Shown piece after piece: positions 14,931 through 24,300 of a stretch of DNA of 50,207 nucleotides (position 1 is its first letter; each line of letters begins with the position of its first letter). The notes under the pieces are model-generated. The model was given only the letters and a program-made list of their open reading frames with translations, was not told the origin of the DNA and did no database searches. The translations under genes were made by a program, and so were the position numbers. Origin of the DNA: a virus; IMG/VR virus record IMGVR_UViG_3300026484_000298, positions 1 to 50,207 of that record; one strand, given 5' to 3'.

Positions 14931-15532
14931 AACTAAGAGTACCACGTACTACCAATAGTTATTTCAAGAAAAATATTTAGACCTTATATTGATTCTTGAA
15001 ATCTTAGTATTTTCAAGAATACCAAAGCCCTATTTTTAGGGCTTTGAACACCCTTGTTAAGATTATATTAAGACTTGTTATAAAATTCTTCAACTATTAA
15101 TAGTTATCTATTTTAGAGATAACTAAGAGTACCACGTACTACCAATAGTTATTTCAAGAAAAATATTTAGACCTTACATCGATTCTTGAAATCTTAGTAT
15201 TTTCAAGAATACCAAAGCCCTAAAAATAGGGCTTTAAACACCCTTGTTAAGATTATATTAAGACTTGTTATAAAATTCTTCAACTATTTATAGTTATCTA
15301 TTTTAGAGATAACTAAGAGTACCACGTACTACCAATAGTTATTTCAAGAAAAATATTTAGACCTTACATCGATTCTTGAAATCTTAGTATTTTCAAGAAT
15401 ACCAAAGCCCTATTTTTAGGGCTTTAAACACCCTTGTTAAGATTATATTAATACTTGTTATAAAATTCTTCAACTATTTATAGTTATCTATTTTAGAGAT
15501 AACTAAGAGTACCACGTACTACCAATAGTTAT
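14931..15532 (-). repeat. three tandem 190-bp repeats plus partial copy (right array)
   Basis: AACTAAGAGTACCACGTACT recurs at 14931, 15121, 15311 and 15501, exactly 190 bases apart. The units are reverse complements of those at 3221-3600. Each carries the GCCCTA..TAGGGC hairpin. In the second unit (15214-15235) the loop reads AAAAA where the others read TTTTT, as if the hairpin tip had flipped. The two arrays form inverted repeats flanking about 11 kb. Confidence 0.95.
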
Positions 15533-15639
15533 CTAGTTATCATTAACAAGCTATATAGATATATTAGAACATATCTCTATAGAAAGGGAATACTCTGAGA
15601 AAAACATTTCTGATAAAGAATGGATAAATAGATTTAATT

Positions 15640-15647
15640 TATAAATA
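15640..15647 (+). promoter_or_regulatory. TATAAATA box upstream of helicase
   Basis: The octamer lies 117 bases before the helicase ATG in otherwise empty DNA. It could be a late-type promoter, but chance occurrence is likely in this composition. Confidence 0.25.
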
Positions 15648-15763
15648 CTCGAAAAAATAATGAAATTAAAAATAATTTTTGTAAAGAAAATAATAAAAAT
15701 TAATTAGAATTTCATATAAAGATTTTAAAATATAGAAAATATTTTAAGAAAAGGAATACTAAA

Positions 15764-17509
15764 ATGTCGGAAGAAATAACATATCAAAATTTTATACCAT
15801 ATCAGGTATGGAATGATATTTTAACGAGAGGAAATATATCTCAGGGAATAAAAGATTTTCATTCAGATGAAGTAAATCTCTTAGTAAACTGTTATGATAA
15901 AAATCTAAAATATTTAGATATGCAAAAAATAGAAGAGTTTGAAACAATAATACCTGATTGGGTACTAGTTCCAAAATTCTTCTGGAAAGAAAATGCTTCT
16001 AAATTATCTCATTTAAATGCTTATCTAGATTTAGAACCTAAGTTAAAACAATTTGAAAAAGAATTATCGGAATATAATAAAGAAGTTATAAATCAAAAAC
16101 CAAGAATATACAAGTCTGAAATTATCCCTAGAGATGAACAATTACCAGCATTCGAGGTTCTAGAAAAATTAAGATACTCAGAAACAGAAGCATTCAATGG
16201 TATTATTCAGGCAACTCCTGGTTTTGGTAAAACTGTTTTAGCAGTTCATTTAATTCATTTATTAAATTTTCAGAAGCCGATAGTCATTGTACCTAAGGAT
16301 ATTTTAGTAAAACAGTGGAAAGAAGCTTTTCTAAAATTCTCCAATCTTAACGAAAATGATATATTTTGTTTGGAAGGATCGGATACAACCAATATTAAAA
16401 ATGGTTTAAGAAATTCTAAAGTAGTAATCGCTAAAGTACAATCTGTTTTATCTCAATTAAAAAGAATACCTTATAATGAATTACAAGATTTATATAAAGA
16501 AATTGATCTTTTTATATTTGATGAAGCTCATGGTTCAGGAGCGAAGGGGTATGGTAAAGTATCTAGTATTTTTAAAACTAATAATGTATTAGGATTAACT
16601 GCAACACCATTCAGAAGAGGTATTTCTGATTTTCTATTACAAAATAGTATTGGAGAAGTAATCTTTAAATCGGATCATAAAAACTTTCATCCAAAAATTG
16701 AAATTTTTGATTTGAATTCGGATGATGGTTCTCCTTTAGCCTTTTCTAAAAAAGAATTACAAACGTTAATATGGGCAGCGAAAACTGATTATATTAAATT
16801 TCTTACTTTTTATAATATGTTTCTATATGAAAAAGATTTTTATTTTGATTATTTAGCTAAATGGGTTAAATACCAAAGAAGTCAAGGACATGTTTCAGTA
16901 GTACTTTTTACAACTATTAAAATGATAGATAAATTTATAGAACATTATAAAAATTTATTTACAGAAGAAGAATGGTTATTACTACCAGAAGATGAAAGAC
17001 CATTAAAACTTATAGGAAATTCTAAAATAGATTCACAAAATTTAGCAAAAGCTAAAAATAAAGAACTTAGATTAGAATTAAAAGAACATAAAGAATTTCT
17101 TAATCAAAGAGTAAAAAATAAAGAAATTAAAAGAAAAGAAGCTAATGAATTGTATAAAGAAAAATCATCTGAAAGTAAACTAGAACAAGAAGCTAATTTA
17201 GCAAATGCTCTGGAGATTTATGAAAACCGTATTAAAACTTGTAAAAATTTAGTATCTAATTATGGATTATTAAGTGCTGGTTTTGATAAAGAAGATCTGA
17301 GTCATATTGTTTTTGGTTCACCAATTATCGGTAAAGTTACTGTTCTTCAAAGTATTGGAAGAATTGTTAGGGTAGCCGAAAATAAACAATTTCCTTTGGT
17401 ACAATTCTTTTTTACAAGTACGTTTACTAAGTATCAGACGAATGCTAAAATGATTTTAAAAAGAAATATCGAAAGTGAATTTAATGAATCGATTTTTGAA
17501 TATAAATAA
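15764..17509 (+). CDS. SF2 DNA helicase, UvsW-like
   Basis: A 581-residue superfamily 2 helicase. Walker A is TPGFGKT (151-157), motif II DEAH (253-256), motif III LTATPFRR, and motif VI is VLQSIGRIVRV near 535. The N-terminal ~130 residues resemble the small DNA-binding domain ahead of the helicase core in T4 UvsW. UvsW unwinds recombination intermediates and R-loops and switches T4 from origin-dependent to recombination-dependent replication. A charged coiled-coil insertion (about 425-485) sits in the second RecA-like domain. AAAGGAA precedes the ATG. It opens the plus-strand replication module. Confidence 0.88.
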   Translation: MSEEITYQNFIPYQVWNDILTRGNISQGIKDFHSDEVNLLVNCYDKNLKYLDMQKIEEFETIIPDWVLVPKFFWKENASKLSHLNAYLDLEPKLKQFEKELSEYNKEVINQKPRIYKSEIIPRDEQLPAFEVLEKLRYSETEAFNGIIQATPGFGKTVLAVHLIHLLNFQKPIVIVPKDILVKQWKEAFLKFSNLNENDIFCLEGSDTTNIKNGLRNSKVVIAKVQSVLSQLKRIPYNELQDLYKEIDLFIFDEAHGSGAKGYGKVSSIFKTNNVLGLTATPFRRGISDFLLQNSIGEVIFKSDHKNFHPKIEIFDLNSDDGSPLAFSKKELQTLIWAAKTDYIKFLTFYNMFLYEKDFYFDYLAKWVKYQRSQGHVSVVLFTTIKMIDKFIEHYKNLFTEEEWLLLPEDERPLKLIGNSKIDSQNLAKAKNKELRLELKEHKEFLNQRVKNKEIKRKEANELYKEKSSESKLEQEANLANALEIYENRIKTCKNLVSNYGLLSAGFDKEDLSHIVFGSPIIGKVTVLQSIGRIVRVAENKQFPLVQFFFTSTFTKYQTNAKMILKRNIESEFNESIFEYK

Positions 17510-17518
17510 AGGATTGAT

Positions 17519-17701
17519 ATGCTGGAATATGAAGTACTGACTAAAAAATTTAACCCAGAAGATTATAAATGTAATTCTAAACAAAGGACACATAATGAAA
17601 AACAATCAATTTTTAAAAACTGGTTTAATTCCAGTTTTTATAGAAGGTTTTTTGGAATTAAAAATTCCAAAAATATTAAAGTTTCCACTACAACAACTTA
17701 A
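17519..17701 (+). CDS. possible small protein overlapping the next gene, 60 aa
   Basis: AAAGGATTGAT precedes this ATG, nine bases after the helicase stop, so it could be a real short gene (MLEYEVLTKKFNPEDYK...). It overlaps the next gene by 107 bases in another frame, and that gene has its own good ribosome-binding site. Codon use after about residue 25 looks like a shadow. It may be a decayed or leader ORF. Confidence 0.35.
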   Translation: MLEYEVLTKKFNPEDYKCNSKQRTHNEKQSIFKNWFNSSFYRRFFGIKNSKNIKVSTTTT

Positions 17702-18284
17702 AAATAAAATAGTTAAATATCATTTTGATAATTCATTAATGAATAAAAAAGAAAATTTAAAATTGCAATTATATTCATTTACAAAAGATCTCTATATTTA
17801 TTGTGGTTTTAAAACTATTTCCGAAAAGGATAAGGAACTTATTGAAAAATACATAACCAACACACAAGGAATTGATAAACATAATCTACCTAAAAACGGA
17901 ATTACTAAGAAAGAAAGATTAGAATATCTGGATAAATTATATATTAATTATATAGAAATAATTAATAAATCACTAATATTTAATAAAGAATTTATCTCTT
18001 TATCAAGATTAGATTATTTTAAAAAAATACAATTTGATTTATTAAATACCGATTCTATAAACCCAAGAACTAATTTTATTTATCAAAATGATTTTAAACA
18101 TATTGATAAATTAAAAGCTATTTTGGAACATATATATAATTTTAGTAAACGGGATGATTATTTTACAGAACTTGAATTTAAAGAATTTATGGTTAAATAT
18201 AAAGATAACTTTAATATAGAAGATATAGATATATTTAAGAACTTAAATAAAATTCCAAAACGATTAAAAAGGAGAATTAAATGA
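17595..18284 (+). CDS. unknown protein, 229 aa
   Basis: Not recognised. The first ~25 residues are hydrophobic (FLKTGLIPVFIEGFLELKIP), and the rest is Lys-rich and helical (KDLYIYCGFKTISEKDKELIEKY), with a very basic C-terminus (KIPKRLKRRIK). AAAGGACACATA precedes the ATG. Its end overlaps the start of the actin-like gene by four bases (ATGA), so the two are coupled. It could be a partner of the filament, comparable in position to adaptor genes of plasmid parMRC systems, but this is only positional. Confidence 0.65.
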   Translation: MKNNQFLKTGLIPVFIEGFLELKIPKILKFPLQQLKNKIVKYHFDNSLMNKKENLKLQLYSFTKDLYIYCGFKTISEKDKELIEKYITNTQGIDKHNLPKNGITKKERLEYLDKLYINYIEIINKSLIFNKEFISLSRLDYFKKIQFDLLNTDSINPRTNFIYQNDFKHIDKLKAILEHIYNFSKRDDYFTELEFKEFMVKYKDNFNIEDIDIFKNLNKIPKRLKRRIK

Positions 18285-19303
18285 GTCAAGACAAGCAAGA
18301 GGCACCTGACGTAAATTCAGAGACTTCTGGTAAAAAAATTAATTACGATAAATATAAAAATTATACGATGGTGTTAAATAATAAACAATTGACACCAGTT
18401 GGTTTAGACTTAGGATATAGTAGTACTAAAACTAGTTGTTTAGGTAAATTAAGTACAGAACCAACCGCTATAAATTTTAATATTGATACTGGTTTATGTT
18501 ATGGTGATAGTTCTTCTTTTATTTTCGAAGGAGAGGATTTACTGGTCGGTGAAACAAGTACAGAATCATTTAGTACGTTAGACTATAAATTTAAATACCA
18601 ATATGATCCTATCATTATGTTTAGTATTTTATTTAAACTTGGAGCAATTGATTTTAATAAAGAAGCTCAAGATCATTTAGAATTAAGATTAGGGTTATCA
18701 TTAGCCGATTGGAAAAATAAGGATGATTATGTAAAAAGATTATCTAATTTTACAGTAGATGGTAGAGTGTATAAATTTAATAATATTAAAATTATACCAC
18801 AAGGAGCTGGAGCATATATAGATTATATTAATACTTCTAAAATACCTCATCCAGATGCAGCAATGTTATTAGATATTGGATTTAACACAATTAATGGTTT
18901 ATATTTTAATAATGGTGTTCCTCAGAAAAATAATTCTAGAAGTTTTCCCGGTCATGGGGTTAGCTCTATTATAAAATCATTTTCTGATTTTTTAGAAAAT
19001 GAATACGGTATGTCTTTTTCAGATAACGAAGCTCTCGCAATATTTCTTAAAAATAAATTTATTTATAATGGTGTTCCTCAACCTAAAGTGACAGAAATCA
19101 TAACAGAATTAAAATCAAATTTTCTTAAAAAACTTAGAAATAGTATTTTAACAAGAGAACGTAAATTACTAAGTACATCAGATAAAGTAATATTTGCTGG
19201 TGGTGGAGCTAATTTATTATTCGGAACTTCATTTCCACCTAATGTTGATTTCGTTCAGGAAGAGAGATTATACTCAAATGTTAGAGGATTTATGCTAGCA
19301 TAA
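18281..19303 (+). CDS. ParM/StbA-like actin-type ATPase
   Basis: This 340-residue protein has the actin-fold signature: phosphate 1 loop VGLDLGYSSTK near residue 40, phosphate 2 LLDIGFNT near 200, and adenosine motif FAGGGANLL near 308. IIPQGAGAYIDY near 170 fits ParM-type proteins. ParM proteins form ATP-driven filaments that move plasmids. Phage relatives include filaments that place or segregate phage DNA. The N-terminal ~30 residues are a polar extension. It is coupled to the gene upstream and followed by three small genes, which could include a DNA-binding adaptor. Confidence 0.85.
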   Translation: MSQDKQEAPDVNSETSGKKINYDKYKNYTMVLNNKQLTPVGLDLGYSSTKTSCLGKLSTEPTAINFNIDTGLCYGDSSSFIFEGEDLLVGETSTESFSTLDYKFKYQYDPIIMFSILFKLGAIDFNKEAQDHLELRLGLSLADWKNKDDYVKRLSNFTVDGRVYKFNNIKIIPQGAGAYIDYINTSKIPHPDAAMLLDIGFNTINGLYFNNGVPQKNNSRSFPGHGVSSIIKSFSDFLENEYGMSFSDNEALAIFLKNKFIYNGVPQPKVTEIITELKSNFLKKLRNSILTRERKLLSTSDKVIFAGGGANLLFGTSFPPNVDFVQEERLYSNVRGFMLA

Positions 19304-19318
19304 TTAAAAAGGATTAAA

Positions 19319-19687
19319 ATGAATAATTTACCAAGTGAAAATTATTTCGAACCAAGAAGAGGTCAACCAGGTCAACCTCAACAAACTGCTCCAGTTACTG
19401 GAGCAGTTCACGGAAGAACTATACAAACGGACGATGAATGTAATACTATTTTAAACAGCATTTCTCCTGAATTAAGAAATGCCTTTATTTTATTAAGTAT
19501 TAAAAAATTAAGTACAGATAGCATATACTTTGATTTTTTTAAAATTAAATCAGAAGAAGAAGTGTTAAGTAATCAAGTTACGGATGAATTAGTTCAAGAA
19601 AATAGAATTGAACCATCTCAATTAGTTGAACAACCAATAACTGATCAAAATAATCAAGCGGTTGTTGGAGCATTCAGTGACTGGTAA
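19319..19687 (+). CDS. unknown small protein, 122 aa
   Basis: Follows the actin-like gene by 15 bases with AAAAAGGATT ahead of the ATG. The N-terminus is Pro/Gln/Arg-rich and disordered-looking (FEPRRGQPGQPQQTAPVTG), then a short helical domain (CNTILNSISPELRNAFILLSIKKL), then an acidic Gln-rich tail. Adjacent position suggests a filament adaptor comparable to ParR/StbB, but no ribbon-helix-helix is obvious. Confidence 0.6.
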   Translation: MNNLPSENYFEPRRGQPGQPQQTAPVTGAVHGRTIQTDDECNTILNSISPELRNAFILLSIKKLSTDSIYFDFFKIKSEEEVLSNQVTDELVQENRIEPSQLVEQPITDQNNQAVVGAFSDW

Positions 19688-19699
19688 AAAGGAAATTAA

Positions 19700-20056
19700 A
19701 TGAAAAAACAAAATGAACTAAAAGAAGATATAATTAAATCATTTCTTCAAGAGATAAAAAACATAGATTTAGGAGTTTCAGAAACATCCGAAAATACTAA
19801 ATTAGTAATAGGAGGAAATACTAAATTTATAAGACTTAACCCAGAAGTTAATTTAAAACAATTAAATACCTTTGCAAAAGGATCGAATCTTCAATATGAA
19901 TCGTTCATTGATTTTTTTATAGAATATTATAGTCTTAGAATAACAAGTATAATTAAAAAAGTAGCCAAGTTAAATAATATAGCTTCAAAAGAAATCGTTT
20001 TACCGATTATCTCATTTTCACCAACGGAAAATGATACAATATTAATAAATACATAA
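19700..20056 (+). CDS. unknown small protein, 118 aa
   Basis: Not recognised. Soluble, helical and Lys/Glu-rich, with a possible DNA-binding or oligomerisation segment (LKQLNTFAKGSNLQYESFIDFFIEYYSLR). AAAAGGAAATTA precedes the ATG. It lies 12 bases after the previous gene, so it is in the same transcript. No Cys, signal peptide or membrane helix. Confidence 0.65.
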   Translation: MKKQNELKEDIIKSFLQEIKNIDLGVSETSENTKLVIGGNTKFIRLNPEVNLKQLNTFAKGSNLQYESFIDFFIEYYSLRITSIIKKVAKLNNIASKEIVLPIISFSPTENDTILINT

Positions 20057-20065
20057 GGAATAAAA

Positions 20066-20353
20066 ATGTTAAATATTTTAGGTTTAGTAAACGGAGATCA
20101 AATCATAGGCGATTGCACAGAAGATCATGATGGTATTAGTATTAAATATCCAATGAGTTTAGTTATGGATCCAGTATCTGGTGGTTTAGGAATGATGCCA
20201 TATTTATCAATGTATACTGGAGAATTATCAAAAGAAAGACTAATTGATACTAATCATGTGGTTACTAATCTTACGGAAGATGAATTAATGGATGAGATTA
20301 AAACAAAATATGCCGAGTACAGAGAATCGGTATTAAAAGATTTAGAAGCGTAA
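20066..20353 (+). CDS. Sm-like phage protein, 95 aa
   Basis: The sequence LNILGLVNGDQIIGDCTEDHDGISIKYPM...GLGMMPYLSMY...THVVT-like spacing fits the small Sm-like proteins found in T4-related marine phages (pattern NGExIIG, then I.xPM, then MMPYL, then a hVV segment and a C-terminal helix EL..EY). Sm-like proteins form rings and can bind RNA, but the function in phages is not settled. AAGGAATAAAA precedes the ATG. It is placed between the actin-like operon and the clamp gene. Confidence 0.65.
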   Translation: MLNILGLVNGDQIIGDCTEDHDGISIKYPMSLVMDPVSGGLGMMPYLSMYTGELSKERLIDTNHVVTNLTEDELMDEIKTKYAEYRESVLKDLEA

Positions 20354-20415
20354 GCTTCTTTATCTAAGTTATACAAAACATAGAAATAATTTATAATAAA
20401 ACAAAGGAAACAATA

Positions 20416-21291
20416 ATGGAAAATTTAGAAATTAATATCGCAGGTATGGAAGCTCAAAATGTACCGGGAAACACAGGAAACACATCATTAAATGATTTTA
20501 AACAAGAGGTTGCTCCAACTCCAGTAGTTCATGATAATACACCAGCACCTACTGCAGGCGTTTACCAAATTGGTAAAATTAGAAGTTCTTTATACGGTGG
20601 TTTAATTAAAATTCTTTCCTTTTTAAGTGCAGGTACTACATCACAGGACATTATTAGAATTAAAGAAGGGAGATTAAATTTAATTAAAAATGCTGGTTAT
20701 ATTTATGCGGATTTAAATATCTTTTTTGATAATCATGATTTAGATATTATTGATCCTACTAAAAATACTAAGTTACTTGGTCTTATTAAAGGTGGTGATG
20801 AAGTAATGTTTGTTAAAGATGACAACAATTCTAGATATTTAATTACTTCTTTAATTGATGGAATTCCAAGTACTAGTATTACTTTACCTCAGGCTGAAAA
20901 CCAATCATCATTAAATATAAGTGCTCCTGATTTAGGCGAATTAAAAATAAGAACCGAACTAAGCATTGATTTAGTTGAAACTATTCAAAATGCTTCTAAA
21001 GCAGTTGAATCAAACTATTTAAAATTTGAATTAGATGATGATTTAAAAATAATTAGTATTAGTACATCAGATGATATATTTAAACAAGACTTTACAGTTA
21101 CTGATAAAGAAACGACTATTTATAAAATATTCAATCCATTCGCATTTACTAAACCAGATGAATTTTTTGCTGAGTTTTATAAAAATGGAGATGATATTTG
21201 GATTAAAACAATTTCTACTATTGGGATGGTACAATTAGAATACAGTGAAAAAATTGAAATAGTTTCTGAATTCGATTCATTTGCTTTATAA
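20416..21291 (+). CDS. probable sliding clamp (T4 gp45-like)
   Basis: After a ~45-residue disordered Pro/Thr-rich extension, the protein follows the gp45 layout. A helix KILSFLSAGTTSQDIIRIKEGRLNLI precedes YIYADLNIFFDNHDLDIIDPTKNTKLLGLI, matching the family's IYAxAxI...FDVAIYDLNxFLGxL. A later SIDLVETIQNASKAV helix and a closing VQLEYSEKIEIVSEFDS strand also fit. The clamp tethers polymerase and, in T4, activates late transcription. Length is 291 against about 228 for T4, owing to the extension and loops. AAAGGAAACAAT precedes the ATG. A hairpin plus the TCCTGTCG element follows. Confidence 0.6.
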   Translation: MENLEINIAGMEAQNVPGNTGNTSLNDFKQEVAPTPVVHDNTPAPTAGVYQIGKIRSSLYGGLIKILSFLSAGTTSQDIIRIKEGRLNLIKNAGYIYADLNIFFDNHDLDIIDPTKNTKLLGLIKGGDEVMFVKDDNNSRYLITSLIDGIPSTSITLPQAENQSSLNISAPDLGELKIRTELSIDLVETIQNASKAVESNYLKFELDDDLKIISISTSDDIFKQDFTVTDKETTIYKIFNPFAFTKPDEFFAEFYKNGDDIWIKTISTIGMVQLEYSEKIEIVSEFDSFAL

Positions 21292-21294
21292 AAG

Positions 21295-21340
21295 AAATCT
21301 AAGACTTTTGTCTTAGATTTTCCTGTCGTTAAATTTCGGA
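21295..21340 (+). promoter_or_regulatory. hairpin plus TCCTGTCGTTAAATT element, copy 2
   Basis: AAATCTAAGAC/GTCTTAGATTT is an 11-bp stem with loop TTTT (21295-21320), directly followed by TCCTGTCGTTAAATTTCGGA (21321-21340). The 20-mer is identical to copy 1. It separates the clamp gene from the tail genes. Confidence 0.6.
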
Positions 21341-21378
21341 ACAGAAACAAAGATATAATTAATTATAAGGAGTGTTCT

Positions 21379-24300
21379 ATGGGAGCTAATAGTTCAGAAT
21401 ACGAAAAATTATCTAAAACGAAAGCTGAAAAATTAGCTGAAGAACAGGAGAACCATTGGTTAAGTAAAAAATATTCAGAGAAGTTTTCTAAGTTAGCTAT
21501 TCCAGGAGCACTTGCTCCAATATTAGGTAGTGCAGCTGGTAGTGCTTTAGCAGATGAAGGAAAATCATCATTAGCTGATTATGCTACTATGGGTGGATCT
21601 GCTCTTGGTGCTTTAGCTGCACCAATCGCTTGGAGAAATATGGATAGAACCAGTATTAAAGATGTTGGTGATATAAGTACTCGTTCAAAAGGTATAAAAA
21701 AAGGAGAGTCTTTAAGTGCTGCCCAAGTAACAGATTCTGCATTAAGTGCCGGTAAAAGTATGAAAAATGCTTCTATGGTTGGTATGGCTGGAGCTTATGG
21801 ATATGGAGCACTTACTGGAAATATGATGGATCCTGCTGCTATGGCACTTGGGATGAAAGTACCAAACGCTTTAAGTAACCCAGGTTCAGCTGCTTTTCTT
21901 GGAGGTAATATTTTATCAGATGCTAATTATTTAGGTGGTGTTGGCGAAACTCATATGGCTGCTTTGCCTGGTAAAGCATTAGAAGGCATTGGTGGAATGA
22001 TTGGTAAAGATACTGGTATTGGTTCTGCTCTTATGGAAAGTGGTTCTAATATAGCGGATATGACTGGTTTTGATGGATCAGCTATTGGAATGATTTCGTA
22101 TATGATGGCAACAATGCTTGGTTCTAAAGCAATGTCTGGTATAAAATCAAAAGCAAATAAAAGCGATAAAAAATTTAATTATAAATCTGCTGATTTAGGT
22201 AAAAAAGCTTCAAGTGATATCCAAGTACAACAATATGATGGTATGGGTTCAGCTGCTGCTCAAATAAATTTATTAAATGTAACTGGACAATTAACACCTG
22301 CCGAATCATTAACCTTGCAATACTTACAGAGTATTGATAAACATTCCTCTCATCTAAATGCTATTTTTGATTTAACTAAATTACTTGTTGATAAAGACGG
22401 AGATGATGAAACATTTATTACACATAACGAAATTCTTGATTTAGTATCAGAAGGCCAGAATACTGATTTTACAACGACAAATGATTATAAAAGTACTAAA
22501 AAAATTGGTGCAGTTCAAAAGAAATTAGATAATGTTGAAGAATGGTATGAAAATTTAAAAATTAAAACACATGAAGTTTCAACTGATTTTAATTCATTAT
22601 TTAAAGTTGGTAGTTTAACTGGATCGATATTTGGTAAATCTGGATCCGAGCAAATTAAAACTATGTATGGTATGGATGAAGAATCTAAACTAGAAAATGC
22701 TCAAGTAAAAACAGCTAAAGAATTAAATATTCCTACCAATATGGTAGTACTTGCGGAAATGAAAATTGGAAGTGTTTTAAAAACATCCGATACTATAGAA
22801 GGAAAACAATTAGCAATCCAAACATTTTCTGCCAGTTTATTACAATCTATGCTTCAACTTGATTTAGATTCAAATAATAAAGATTCTGGTGGTGATGGTT
22901 TTTTTAATAAAACACAATCTAATTTAGATGCCTCTGATAAATCTAGCAACTGGAAAGATTTTAAAGATAAAGGTTGGGATAAATTAGGAACACTTCCTAT
23001 TTTAGGTTCAATTGCTGGATGGCATTGGAGAAAAGAAGGAATTAAAAAAAGAGAATCCGAAAAAAAAGAAGAATTGGAATTATACAATTCCGAAGTGGAT
23101 TCTGGTATTACTTCGGTGGATGAATTATCCCTTGGTTTTATGGAAACTCAATTTCCATCACTTTATCTAAATAATTTAGATTTAGATAAAGAAAGAAATA
23201 TATGGTTAGAAAAAATATTTAAAAAATCAACAGATATCTCTAAAACAGATATCTCTAAAACAGATATCTCTAAAACAGATATCTCTAAAACAGATAAACC
23301 ACTGAAAGGTTCTTTTCTTAAATTGTCGGGTACTGAAGATAAAAAGGAATTGTCAAATACGGAAGATAAAAAGGAATTGACAAGTACGGAAGATAAAAAA
23401 ACTCAATCTTTTTTATACGATGCTTTAACAGGTACTTTTAAATTAGAAAAAGAATTGGTTAATTCATATAAAGAAACTTTTTCAAAAAATATAGAAGATA
23501 TTAATAAGTACTATGAAAAAGAAATAAAAGATAATCCAAAAAATAAAGAATTTCTTCAATCTAGAAGAAACGAAGAAATAGAAACGAGAAAAAATCAATT
23601 ACAAGAAAAATATTCTCAAAGTAATGGTATCGGTACATCATTGCAGGATTCTCAAGATGCTGAAGCAAAAGAAGAATACGATAATAAAATGTTAGAAGCA
23701 TTTGAAGGAATTGTGGTTCTAGCTAAAGAAAAAGAAGAGGATAAAGATTACAATAAAACTTTTTGGCAAAAACGAAAAGAAAATGCAGTATCAGTTAAAG
23801 ACAAAGCTGGTGGTTTAATGTCATCTTTAGGTAATCTAAAAGGAAGTACTTTTGGAAAAACTATTGGTAATGTTCTTGGTGCTGGTGCTAGTCTAGCGAA
23901 AACTTTTTTACCATTTGTATTTAAAAGTATTTTAACAACTGCTATGAAATATAAAAAAGCATCTTCTTTAGCTGTTCTAGCAGGCGCTGGATATTTAGCA
24001 TCTGAATATTTACCTACTTTCTCGGATTCGATCGATAAAGTACAAAGTGGAATTAAATTAGCATTTGGTAAATCCATTGAAAACGAAAACGGTTCCGAAA
24101 GTTATTCAAATACTCAAATTGCTGGGTTTGCTTTAAGTGGTATGGGGTCTATGATAATGTCATTGCCTGCACCACACGCTAAAGGAGTTGGTGCAGTAAT
24201 GATGATGCTAGGGGCAGGAATGTCGGCTGATTGGAAAGCTATAATTCAAAAAACCGTTCAGAAACTTCCATTTATTGGAGATATGCTTGGTTATGTTCTT

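Larger units (their letters stand above)
14767..15763. other. noncoding repeat region, about 1 kb
   Basis: Divergent spacer between the first minus gene and the helicase. It holds the shared 44-base element, a TTATAAAATATCTATA string (14865-14880), three 190-bp repeats plus a partial copy, and a TATAAATA box at 15640-15647. No ORF above about 15 codons with a ribosome-binding site is seen between 15535 and 15763. Confidence 0.8.

Noticed and set aside
14931-15532. Insertion sequence or transposon ends
   Set aside because: No transposase and no target-site duplication; the units are tandem copies, not single terminal inverted repeats.
23233-23292. DISKT repeats as a functional protein domain
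   Set aside because: The same DNA unit sits in two unrelated proteins with perfect copies, so it looks like a DNA-level repeat, not a conserved domain.
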